From Prevotella jejuni (GTDB lineage Bacteria > Bacteroidota > Bacteroidia > Bacteroidales > Bacteroidaceae), in the NCBI RefSeq assembly GCF_900187995.1, contig NZ_FZNZ01000015.1, forward strand, positions 25,524-89,523: 64,000 bases of DNA, read 5' to 3'. Position numbers and translations under genes: made by a program. Numbering within the stretch: the stretch's first letter is position 1; each line of letters opens with the position of its first letter. Below the pieces are notes generated by a model, which did no database searches, was not told the origin of the DNA, and saw only the letters and a list, made by a program, of their open reading frames with translations. Positions 27,228-34,000 of the stretch are shown in pieces.

Positions 27228-27971
27228 TATGTACCTAAATTTAATGAATTGTCGAAGAAGTATCAAACCGCCTATTACACGCAATCACCCTTGAATGTTG
27301 TTGAGGGGAATGTGGATACAATGGTTATTGGAATAAACCCGAAAGGCTGTTTAGGTGGTGGTGAGAGGGTGTTTGACAGTGCTGATGATTACTTAAAAGG
27401 GAACCCTACTTGGGCAAAAAGGTTCCTTGCTGATGGTAGTATCAACCCTGATTGGAAGAAGTTTCTTGCTGGTTCTCATACGTTTCTGGGTTATGACCAT
27501 TTCTATCATCCAGAGAGTATTGATAATGATCAGAGGACGGTGTGGACTAATCTCAGTCCTTTTGTTTCAGCTAATGGACATAAGGACCTTTATAAAGAAC
27601 TAATGACAGAGGGCGTAAAAAGTACTTTAGAGCTGATAGAGATAGTCAAACCAAAGTATATTGTTTTGTTGGGGAAAAATGCATTTATGGCGTTGAAGGA
27701 GAATAGTGGAGCGTCTGATACAGCCATAGAATATACTCATGTGTTTAGCAATAGAGCAGCTCAAATCGGTCGTATATATAAGATACCAGCCGTTTGTGTG
27801 GTTCATCCTTCAAGACAATGGGAGGTAAGTAATAAATTTATCCCTGCTTTTATCTTTTTACATAAGATGTCAGAAATGACGAATAGAAGGAACAAGATGT
27901 TTCCACTTAATGTTGTTGCAGACAATATGCGGAGGGAAATGAGGTTGTGGCAGGATAGGGTTATTATTTAA
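27186..27971 (+). CDS. Uracil-DNA glycosylase superfamily-like protein
   Basis: 261 residues. VDTMVIGINPKGCLGGGERVF has the GxNP motif that begins the UDG fold. TVWTNLSPFVS, then VKPKYIVLLGKNAFMAL and IPAVCVVHPSRQW (the HPS motif) follow in the right order. Superfamily members remove damaged or uracil bases from DNA, but some accessory ones in defence loci have no known substrate. The N-terminal 40 residues are helical and charged. It has its own promoter in the duplicated segment. A decayed frame follows at once after its stop codon. Confidence 0.65.
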   Translation: MAAMNDEVKKWAEKYVPKFNELSKKYQTAYYTQSPLNVVEGNVDTMVIGINPKGCLGGGERVFDSADDYLKGNPTWAKRFLADGSINPDWKKFLAGSHTFLGYDHFYHPESIDNDQRTVWTNLSPFVSANGHKDLYKELMTEGVKSTLELIEIVKPKYIVLLGKNAFMALKENSGASDTAIEYTHVFSNRAAQIGRIYKIPAVCVVHPSRQWEVSNKFIPAFIFLHKMSEMTNRRNKMFPLNVVADNMRREMRLWQDRVII

Positions 27972-28262
27972 CAAGTAGGTCTGCAATATCTTAGAAGAAC
28001 TATCAATATAACGTGGCATGATAGGTTTCTGTATGCTTGCAGTGCCTATCCTATGGAGGTTCTTAAGGTAGTGAGTAATGTTGACGACTTGCTAAAGAAG
28101 CCTACAATAGAGAGTTGTATAGGTCTAACAAGTGAGCTTAACAAAATAGTGCAATAGCCTGTTACACTAAATCAAGCCGAAGATAATCAGGAAGATACAA
28201 TTGTGCAACAGGCTGTTGCACGATTAGAAGATGTCTTGGTGACGCTGACAACCGTGATATAA
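27972..28262 (+). pseudogene. Decayed open frame with an internal TAG
   Basis: Directly after the UDG-like stop, the same frame stays open (QVGLQYLRRTINITWHDRF..., ...VLKVVSNVDDLLKKP...ELNKIVQ), meets TAG at 28155-28157, and continues PVTLNQAEDNQEDTIVQQAVARLEDVLV to TAA at 28260. The stretch before the TAG (IVQ-TAG-PV) parallels the later IVQQAV, so TAG probably replaced CAG (Gln). No start codon is evident; the family is unknown. Confidence 0.5.
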
Positions 28263-28321
28263 ACGCTCTCTTAAAAGATAAACTATTATTACCTATTATA
28301 TTAAACGACTACGACACGACG

Positions 28322-28888
28322 ATGAGAATACTTCAAATCTCTGATACACACAACCGGCATCAACGGTTGACCAGTATGCCTGCAGCCGATGTCCTTATCC
28401 ATTGCGGTGACTTCACCGATATGGGTACGGAAGAGGAAGTGCTCGACTTTCTGAATTGGTATATCTCTCTACCTTATTCGCACAAGATATTCATTGTTGG
28501 TAACCACGACCTTTGCTTGTGGGAAGCAGATGGGATAGAAGACTTGCCTGATAATGTTCACTTCCTTCAAGACCGGGGGTGTGAGATAGAGGGAGTCAAG
28601 TTCTTTGGCTTAGGATATAATCATCCAGAGTGCTTGATACCCATGGGTATAGACGTTCTTGTGACCCATGAACCACCCATCATGATATTAGACGAAAGCA
28701 ACAACACGCATTGGGGGAATAGTCCTCTTCGTAGTCAGGTGATGAGAACGAAACCTAAATATCATCTGTTTGGGCATGTTCATTCTGCTTATGGGATTGA
28801 GAAACATGAGGACATAGTGTTTTCAAATGGCTCTTCGCTTGATGATTATTATGAAGTTTGCCATAGTCCTCGTTTGATTACATTGTGA
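28322..28888 (+). CDS. Calcineurin-like metallophosphoesterase (full-length copy)
   Basis: 188 residues with all five metal-binding motifs in order: ISDTHNRH, HCGDFTDMG, IVGNHDLCLW, VTHEPP and FGHVHSAYG. This is a cytoplasmic dimetal phosphoesterase of the MPPED type, acting on a phosphodiester or phosphomonoester that cannot be predicted. A truncated copy lies at 26757 and a frameshifted one at 49554. The three copies bracket segments with different accessory genes. Confidence 0.9.
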   Translation: MRILQISDTHNRHQRLTSMPAADVLIHCGDFTDMGTEEEVLDFLNWYISLPYSHKIFIVGNHDLCLWEADGIEDLPDNVHFLQDRGCEIEGVKFFGLGYNHPECLIPMGIDVLVTHEPPIMILDESNNTHWGNSPLRSQVMRTKPKYHLFGHVHSAYGIEKHEDIVFSNGSSLDDYYEVCHSPRLITL

Positions 28889-29250
28889 TGACATGCTTTT
28901 TATAGTATGCTTAATTCGTTTATCGGTATAAAGTATTATCTTTGTGGACGGGTGTCACATAGATTAAAGTTACCAAAGAAGATAATTGTTAAAATATATC
29001 TAATTGAAAATAAAGAAGTTACCTTGTTGGTAAAAGTAAATAGGTAACGATTTAGGAACGAGCGAGCTACTTGGCTTCGCTGTTTTCTGCCTAACAAAGA
29101 ACGTATGTTTACCTTTATCTGCAATTCTTTTCATTATCTGCTTGGTTGATTTCCAAGAGTGAAATTATGAAGAGAAAGAGTAGTATGATAAGCACATGGT
29201 AATTTTGACAGAAACCTGCCACAAGGCATTTCATTTGGAAAACAGAGCTA
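28889..29250. other. Non-coding, remnant-like region with an orphan promoter box
   Basis: TATCTTTG at 28937-28944 is a good -7 box, but no intact gene follows it. The next 300 bp has no supported coding frame on either strand. Confidence 0.4.
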
Positions 29251-29257
29251 GCACACT

Positions 29258-29452
29258 GAGTGGCTACACAATGGTGGTGTGTGTAAGCTGCTTAATATCA
29301 GCAAGCGTACCTTGCAGCACTATCGGGATACAGGCGTGCTGCCATTCTCCCAAATCGGACACAAGTGCTATAACAAGCGTGAGGATGTGGGCCGATTATT
29401 GGAAACCAAATCAGTGAAATCAAACACAGACAAATCCAAGAACAACAAATAA
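29258..29452 (+). pseudogene. Remnant of a mobile-element HTH (excisionase-like) gene, copy A
   Basis: The open frame EWLHNGGVCKLLNISKRTLQHYRDTG then VLPFSQIGHKCYNKREDVGRLLE is the C-terminal part of the helix-turn-helix proteins found beside integrases in Bacteroidetes conjugative transposons. The N-terminal part is missing and a TAG (29252-29254 area) precedes the frame. Confidence 0.75.
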
Positions 29453-29464
29453 GACAAGAGAACG

Positions 29465-29755
29465 ATGGAACAGGTAAGAGATTTGAACATGAAGGCTGAC
29501 GATATGCAGATGGTGCTGTCTGCTGTCAGCGGAGTAAGCAAGAGAATTAAGGAAATGGCATAGACACACAAGCCACTCTTCGGAGATGAGCATTTCCTGA
29601 CAGGCAAGGAAGTGTGCGAGCGGCTGTATATCAGCCCCCGCACCCTGCAGGACTATAGGGAAAGGAGGATTATCCCCTACACGCAGTTTGCAGGGAAGAT
29701 ACTTTATTAGGCTTCGGATTTGGAAAGGTTGTTGGAAGATAACTATAAGGAGTAG
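29465..29755 (+). pseudogene. Mobile-element HTH (excisionase-like) gene with two in-frame TAG codons, copy B
   Basis: From ATG at 29465, MEQVRDLNMKADDMQMVLSA... runs to TAG at 29561, continues HKPLFGDEHFLTGKEVCERL then YISPRTLQDYRERRIIPYTQ, meets TAG at 29708 (GKILY-TAG-ASDLERLL, normally Lys), and ends in TAG at 29753. It belongs to the same family as copy A. It is probably dead unless TAG is read through. Confidence 0.8.
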
Positions 29756-29814
29756 CAACATGTTATCTCCTGAATATGTTATAAAATCTAAAATAATCAA
29801 TAATGTGATTGATT

Positions 29815-29832
29815 ATTACACTTTTGTGTAGA
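29815..29832. promoter_or_regulatory. Operator 1 (ATTACAC-N4-GTGTAgA), thiF
   Basis: Inverted repeat of the family described at 31513, with two changes at the right end. It ends exactly 21 nt before the -7 box of thiF at 29854. Confidence 0.7.
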
Positions 29833-29853
29833 GTATATATGCTTTATTACATC

Positions 29854-29861
29854 TACTTTTG
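29854..29861 (+). promoter_or_regulatory. thiF promoter, -7 box
   Basis: TACTTTTG (TAnnTTTG), 20 nt upstream of the ATG at 29882. No -33 TTTG lies at the usual distance, which fits activation through operator 1. Confidence 0.7.
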
Positions 29862-29881
29862 CCTAAAATCATTATTTTATT

Positions 29882-30631
29882 ATGGAAAAAAGATACAGCA
29901 GAAACAGGCTCTATGTGAGCGAAAGAGAACAAAGCATCATCAAGGATTATAAGATATTCCTTGGTGGTGCTGGTATTGGCAGCATTATCGCTGAATGCGC
30001 TTTAAGATTTGGTTTCGAACATATCACCATCGTTGATGGGGATAAGGTGGAGGAAAGCAACCTTAACAGACAGAACTATACGGAGAATGACATTGGCAGA
30101 TATAAAGCAGAATGTTTGGCTGAGCGTTTGCTAAATATCAATCCCAATGCGCAGATAGATTACCATACAGAGTTCCTTAACCTTGATAACATCGAAGAGA
30201 TGCTGAATGGGCATAATGTAGCCATCAATGCATTGGACTTTAAGGACAAGACCCCATTCGTCTTTGATGAAATATGCAAAGAAAGAAAAATCCCAGTATT
30301 GCACCCATACAACTTTGGTTGGGCTGGCTTTGTTACGATTGTAGACCCATGGGGGCATTCTTTATCTGAACTGACTGAAGAGCCAAAGGGATTTGAATTA
30401 AAGGTGGCTGAATATGTAACCGGACACGGGGCTTTTTGGAATCAACCTAAAGAGTGGTTAGAAAAAATTGTAACCCAATATAAAAAGGAAAACGAAATGC
30501 TCCCACCTCCACAACTGTCCATAGCATCATGGATTGCAGCAGGATTATGTACAACGGCAATGTACAATCTTGCTACGGGGAAACCTGTGAACTATTTTCC
30601 TAAGTTCTATCTCTCTTTGCTTTTGCCGTAA
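29882..30631 (+). CDS. ThiF/MoeB-type E1-like adenylyltransferase
   Basis: 249 residues. The Rossmann ATP site is FLGGAGIGSIIAECALRFGF (GxGxxG near residue 29), followed by HITIVDGDKVEESNLNRQNY with the conserved Asp and Arg, and ENDIGRYKAECLAERLL. Family members activate a C-terminal carboxylate as an acyl-adenylate, either of a small sulfur-carrier protein or of a peptide, as in some ribosomal peptide pathways. No CxxC zinc pair is seen, and no partner carrier protein is encoded nearby. It has its own operator-linked promoter identical in layout to those of the GNAT and precursor genes, so it is inferred to belong to the same pathway. The stop is 11 nt from the convergent luxR-type gene. 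Confidence 0.88.
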   Translation: MEKRYSRNRLYVSEREQSIIKDYKIFLGGAGIGSIIAECALRFGFEHITIVDGDKVEESNLNRQNYTENDIGRYKAECLAERLLNINPNAQIDYHTEFLNLDNIEEMLNGHNVAINALDFKDKTPFVFDEICKERKIPVLHPYNFGWAGFVTIVDPWGHSLSELTEEPKGFELKVAEYVTGHGAFWNQPKEWLEKIVTQYKKENEMLPPPQLSIASWIAAGLCTTAMYNLATGKPVNYFPKFYLSLLLP

Positions 30632-30641
30632 GTTATTATTT

Positions 30642-31397
30642 TCAGAAGAGTTTGTTTAAGGTAGCTCTTGAAATAGCTTCGGTGATATTCGTCACGCCTA
30701 ATTTGTCAAAGGCATGGCGTTTATAGGTTTTGATAGAATCTAACGAACGGCACATTCTGTTCGCAATTTCCGTCATGGTAAGCCCTGCTGCTGACAACCG
30801 TAGCACTTCAAGTTCTTCTTCTTTGAGTGATATTCCATCACATTCTTTCCACCGATGTCCTTCGAAAGAATATTTCCAATAGTTAAGATTACCCTTTTTG
30901 TGAAACTCTACATGTCCCACTGTTTTATGTGAAGATAGTGATACGACACACATACCAATCCATATCTTGCCTTCATCTGTCAATAGAATGGGAGTAAGCT
31001 GGTGATTAATCAACTTACTTTTTGTTCCACTCTTCAGGTGAAAATGATATGACATGGAACATTGGTATTTATCAACATTGTCGAAAGTATCAAAGAACTT
31101 AAAACCACTTTTGTTCAACTCAACAAGCATTTTTAGTTCTTCCTCTGGTACATGCTCCAAGTAAAAGCTGTACCCTAATTCCTTTACTTCCTTTGCCGTA
31201 TGACCACAAAGAAACAATGGGTTGTCCGACACATAAAGAAATTCCTGCCTGTAATAGTCTATCAAGTAAACACTCTGATAGGTAACACGAGCAAAAGCCT
31301 CTACGGTTTGCGCCAATGTAGAGAGTACATTGGAATCATAGTCAGGTGCGTTGCGCACGGTGTTCGATGCTATAAAGAAATCTTTTATGTCTGTCAT
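30642..31397 (-). CDS. LuxR-family transcription regulator with PAS-like N-terminus
   Basis: 251 residues from MTDIKDFFIASNTVRNAPDY; an in-frame ATG at 31469 would run past the promoter box and is not used. Residues about 25-165 look like a PAS-type sensor (VTYQSVYLIDYYRQEFLYVSDNPLFLCG). The C-terminus is a LuxR helix-turn-helix: LKEEELEVLRLSAAGLTMTE then IANRMCRSLDSIKTYKRHAFDKLGV. It should bind DNA as a dimer. It is flanked by genes carrying a common inverted-repeat operator and is the only regulator in the cluster, so it is the best candidate to bind those sites. What it senses is unknown. Confidence 0.9.
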   Translation of the reverse strand: MTDIKDFFIASNTVRNAPDYDSNVLSTLAQTVEAFARVTYQSVYLIDYYRQEFLYVSDNPLFLCGHTAKEVKELGYSFYLEHVPEEELKMLVELNKSGFKFFDTFDNVDKYQCSMSYHFHLKSGTKSKLINHQLTPILLTDEGKIWIGMCVVSLSSHKTVGHVEFHKKGNLNYWKYSFEGHRWKECDGISLKEEELEVLRLSAAGLTMTEIANRMCRSLDSIKTYKRHAFDKLGVTNITEAISRATLNKLF

Positions 31398-31437
31398 ATA
31401 TGCTAAACATGTTAAGGTTCTCTGATATATTTCACTA

Positions 31438-31470
31438 CAAAAGTACATTTTTAATGCGGAATACCGCAAA
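31438..31470 (-). promoter_or_regulatory. luxR-type gene promoter
   Basis: On the minus strand TACTTTTG lies at 31438-31445 and TTTG at 31467-31470, 21 nt apart: a complete, factor-independent promoter. A hairpin-like word TGCGG-N4-CCGCA (31455-31468) sits between the two elements and could be an extra operator. Confidence 0.7.
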
Positions 31471-31473
31471 AAG

Positions 31474-31491
31474 AATACACAAAAGTGTAAA
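31474..31491. promoter_or_regulatory. Operator 2 (AATACAC-N4-GTGTAAA)
   Basis: Imperfect copy of the inverted repeat, just upstream of the luxR-type -33 element. Its centre is 39 bp from that of operator 3, the same spacing as between operators 4 and 5. Confidence 0.7.
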
Positions 31492-31512
31492 AAACAAAGA
31501 GAGAGATGCCAA

Positions 31513-31530
31513 ATTACACAAAAGTGTAAT
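31513..31530. promoter_or_regulatory. Operator 3 (perfect ATTACAC-N4-GTGTAAT)
   Basis: Perfect 7-bp arms around AAAA. It ends 21 nt before the TATTTTTG box of the GNAT gene. Confidence 0.8.
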
Positions 31531-31551
31531 AGATGATATTCGCATAGGAAG

Positions 31552-31559
31552 TATTTTTG
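31552..31559 (+). promoter_or_regulatory. GNAT gene promoter, -7 box
   Basis: TATTTTTG, a TAnnTTTG match, 28 nt before the ATG at 31588. No -33 TTTG at the standard distance; operator 3 occupies the activator position instead (centre about -41 from the expected transcription start). Confidence 0.75.
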
Positions 31560-31587
31560 CCGTATAAATCAAGAAACAAAAAGCATT

Positions 31588-32217
31588 ATGGAAAAACAGA
31601 TTGCAACATTTAAGGACTACGCTATCTTCATGGCAGACAAAACGAGTCTGTTGGAAATAGCACAGTTTGTGGTCAAGGAAAATTACTCTCATCACTTATC
31701 TTCATTTACAGAGGAAGAGATAAACAAAGATATCAAATCTGTGCTTGAAGAAGAGGAATATCTGTATGATAACAAATCTCGCATCTATATTGCAAGGGAC
31801 TATTTGGGGAAAATGATTGGCTGCATCAGGAGTTTTCATTGGGATAAACACAAGACTCTTCCTATTGAAAAAATATATGGAATAAATCCACTGAATGCTA
31901 TTCACCAGGAAAGTAAATATAGTTTTTGGCATATCGGACGCTTTGCCGTTGCAAAGGATTCGGGAATATCAACATTGACATTGTTCAAGCGATTAATGGC
32001 ATTAGCTGTAAAGCCGATAGTTGAGGACAAGTACAGCTATATGATTGCAGAGATTGACAGCAAACTATTGAAAGTAATGAAGGTGTTGGGATTTGGTACA
32101 CGTCAAATCGGAAAATCCATTGATTACCTGACATCTGAGACCGTTCCAGTATGCTCCAGTAAAAGAGGTGTTATGGGGTTCTTTTCCAAATATGGTGAAC
32201 TTTGCAAGGTAGCATGA
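31588..32217 (+). CDS. GNAT-fold acyltransferase resembling N-acyl amino acid/autoinducer synthases
   Basis: 209 residues. The layout is like FeeM and LuxI-type synthases rather than ordinary acetyltransferases: an N-terminal helical region, IYIARDYLGKMIGCIRSFHW, then FWHIGRFAVAKDSGISTLTL (compare 'wE(l/i)(s/g)RfaV'), LFKRLMALAVKPIVEDKYSY, MIAEIDSKLLKVMKVLGF and an ending that returns to a strand. Such enzymes join an acyl chain from an acyl carrier protein to an amino compound to make a small signal or lipid. It could instead acylate the peptide product of the cluster. It is divergent from the LuxR-type gene and its stop codon overlaps operator 4. Confidence 0.75.
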   Translation: MEKQIATFKDYAIFMADKTSLLEIAQFVVKENYSHHLSSFTEEEINKDIKSVLEEEEYLYDNKSRIYIARDYLGKMIGCIRSFHWDKHKTLPIEKIYGINPLNAIHQESKYSFWHIGRFAVAKDSGISTLTLFKRLMALAVKPIVEDKYSYMIAEIDSKLLKVMKVLGFGTRQIGKSIDYLTSETVPVCSSKRGVMGFFSKYGELCKVA

Positions 32218-32234
32218 TTACACTTTTGTGTAAT
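32217..32234. promoter_or_regulatory. Operator 4 (perfect ATTACAC-N4-GTGTAAT)
   Basis: Overlaps the last base of the GNAT stop codon; its centre is 39 bp upstream of that of operator 5. Spacer is TTTT. Confidence 0.8.
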
Positions 32235-32255
32235 ATTTCAGACAACAAATTCAGA

Positions 32256-32273
32256 ATTACACAAAAGTGTAAC
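32256..32273. promoter_or_regulatory. Operator 5 (ATTACAC-N4-GTGTAAC)
   Basis: One mismatch at the right end. It ends 21 nt before the -7 box at 32295, as for operators 1 and 3. Confidence 0.8.
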
Positions 32274-32294
32274 GATATAATTTAGAGATATAAA

Positions 32295-32302
32295 TATATT
32301 TG
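32295..32302 (+). promoter_or_regulatory. Promoter of precursor peptide operon, -7 box
   Basis: TATATTTG (TAnnTTTG). The leader between it and the precursor ATG at 32466 is about 160 nt and has no convincing frame. Confidence 0.75.
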
Positions 32303-32465
32303 CAACAGAAATAATCAAGTCGACAAGATTATAAAACAGACCTAACTGGTTAAAGGAGCAATGCCGGAAGCTATAGGATGGCAAATTCAGACCAAACTGA
32401 ACTTTAACATAAAGGAGCGGATACTGAAAAGCTATACGAGTAAGTAAATTGTAAAAGAAATAAAA

Positions 32466-32639
32466 ATGAAGAACAATGAGATTGCATCTTATGATTCATT
32501 TGAAATTTTAAATTTCGATGAATTGGAAAACTTGTGCGGAGGTGAAAGATTTGGTGAGCAAGCAGAAGCAGGGAAAGCAGTCGGCTTCAAATGCTGTAAC
32601 GGTAGCGGTAGCGGTTCTACCAGTGTGGAAAAAATATGA
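32466..32639 (+). CDS. Double-glycine leader peptide, candidate RiPP precursor (57 aa)
   Basis: 57 residues. The leader (1-26) is acidic and helical, ending NFDELENLCGG, a double-glycine site as cut by C39 peptidases. The core (27-57) starts ERFGEQAEAGKAVGF, contains KCC followed by Asn and three Gly-Ser repeats, and ends STSVEKI. Bacteroidetes encode many such 'GG' precursors next to a radical SAM enzyme. Here a radical SAM/SPASM gene and a C39-peptidase exporter follow at once. The two adjacent Cys residues and the Ser/Thr-rich run are the likely modification sites. It is too short to be found by a length filter but has a clean ATG, a promoter with an operator and a downstream hairpin. Confidence 0.85.
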   Translation: MKNNEIASYDSFEILNFDELENLCGGERFGEQAEAGKAVGFKCCNGSGSGSTSVEKI

Positions 32640-32657
32640 TATAGCAGATAGAAAATG

Positions 32658-32685
32658 TATCCACCTACCTTTAGATAGGTGGATA
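32658..32685 (+). terminator. Hairpin between precursor and maturase genes
   Basis: Perfect 10-bp stem TATCCACCTA/TAGGTGGATA with an 8-nt loop, followed by CTATTTATT. It starts 19 nt after the precursor stop codon and ends 23 nt before the maturase ATG. It probably acts as a partial terminator or a 3'-end stabiliser, so that more precursor than enzyme is made. Confidence 0.75.
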
Positions 32686-32707
32686 CTATTTATTAAATAT
32701 AAAGCAG

Positions 32708-34000
32708 ATGAGGAGTACAAGATACAAGGAACTTGAGGTTGAGGATAAGAAATTCATTTACAATGATTTGAGCATGTCTTTGATTTCGATGAAATCTTCT
32801 TCCGAAAAACTCGATAGTAAAAAGATGAAATCTATATTAGGTGCCCCTTGTATAGAAACAAAGGTTAACAACACAGAACCCCATAGGGATATAAATAGAA
32901 TTACTTTATGTGTTTCTAATAATTGCAATTTGAGATGTAAATATTGTTATGCACAAGGAGGTGATTATGGTGCCGTAAGATCTCTAATGACAATTGATAC
33001 AGCAAAGAGTTTTATATCCTTTTGCAAAAGTAATTTTGATTCTATCAATAAAATTGTTTTTTTTGGAGGCGAACCTTTACTCAATGAGAAAGTTATTGAT
33101 TTCGTATGTAAAGAAATAACCAATATGTACAGAGGGGAAAAACTCAAAACTCCAAAATTTTGCATTGTAACAAATGGAACTATCCTAAATCCCGTATTAC
33201 TTGGGGTCATTAGGAAATATATTAGTAGTATAACCGTTAGCATAGATGGACCTGAAACTATACATAACTTTAATAGAATACGTGCGAATGGAAAAGGAAG
33301 CTACAGCTCTGTTGTCAATTTCATTGCAGAAATTAAGAAAATAAAAACTATAGAGTTATCTTATGAAGCTACTTTTACACAAAAAGCAATAAAAGAAGGC
33401 TTCGATCATATGAAATTAAAGCAGTATCTCAAAAGTTCTTTTGGAATTTCGGGTGCCATTGTTAATGATTCTCATTTAGATAAAGGTTATGCGTTATCTT
33501 ATATTGATTCTATCACAAGAGAGCAAATGCGTGAAAGTGAATTTCGCTGTCTGCCCACTGAATTTTGGAACATTTTGGAGCACCTAATCAAGAAGAATAA
33601 CAATCTTTTTTGCAACGTTGGCTTCAACAACATATCTGTTTCTGTAAACGGAGAAATATATGGTTGCCATCTATTAAATGAGAAGTCCAATTGCAGTTTA
33701 GGTAACATTGCGGGTGCTAATTTATACACTGATATGCAAAAGTTCAAATATGCAATTAGTCATGTCAACAAGGAAAACCAAGACTGTGTTAATTGTTGGT
33801 GCAGGAATCTATGTGGCGGCTGTACCGTAGAGTGTTTTTATGACGAGAAAAAAGGATGTTTTACTAATCGTCCCCAAAAGGAGTTTTGCGAGTTCCGTCA
33901 AGAATATATTAAGAAGATTTTGACATTACTGGTGGTTATAAGGACTGATGAACCTCTTTGGAGGCTATTGATTAACAGTTTAAACGGTAAAGAACTATGA
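32708..34000 (+). CDS. Radical SAM/SPASM peptide maturase
   Basis: 430 residues. The radical SAM cluster motif is CNLRCKYCYAQGG (Cys 73, 77, 80; CxxxCxxC), preceded by NRITLCVSNN. IVFFGGEPLLNEKVIDF is the GGE motif that binds the SAM amino group, and SSITVSIDGPETIHNFNRIR is also conserved. The C-terminal SPASM region has a dense set of cysteines (GYGCHLL-type site, then DCVNCWCRNLCGGCTVECFY and later Cys residues) for auxiliary Fe-S clusters. Enzymes of this kind make thioether, carbon-carbon or epimerised links in ribosomal peptides. Codon use is AT-rich compared with the following genes. Its stop overlaps the start of the next gene (ATGA). The expected substrate is the 57-residue peptide just upstream. 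Confidence 0.92.
   Translation: MRSTRYKELEVEDKKFIYNDLSMSLISMKSSSEKLDSKKMKSILGAPCIETKVNNTEPHRDINRITLCVSNNCNLRCKYCYAQGGDYGAVRSLMTIDTAKSFISFCKSNFDSINKIVFFGGEPLLNEKVIDFVCKEITNMYRGEKLKTPKFCIVTNGTILNPVLLGVIRKYISSITVSIDGPETIHNFNRIRANGKGSYSSVVNFIAEIKKIKTIELSYEATFTQKAIKEGFDHMKLKQYLKSSFGISGAIVNDSHLDKGYALSYIDSITREQMRESEFRCLPTEFWNILEHLIKKNNNLFCNVGFNNISVSVNGEIYGCHLLNEKSNCSLGNIAGANLYTDMQKFKYAISHVNKENQDCVNCWCRNLCGGCTVECFYDEKKGCFTNRPQKEFCEFRQEYIKKILTLLVVIRTDEPLWRLLINSLNGKEL

Noticed and set aside
28936..29124. 62-codon minus-strand frame
   Set aside because: No homology-like features, and it lies over an orphan plus-strand promoter box in decayed DNA.
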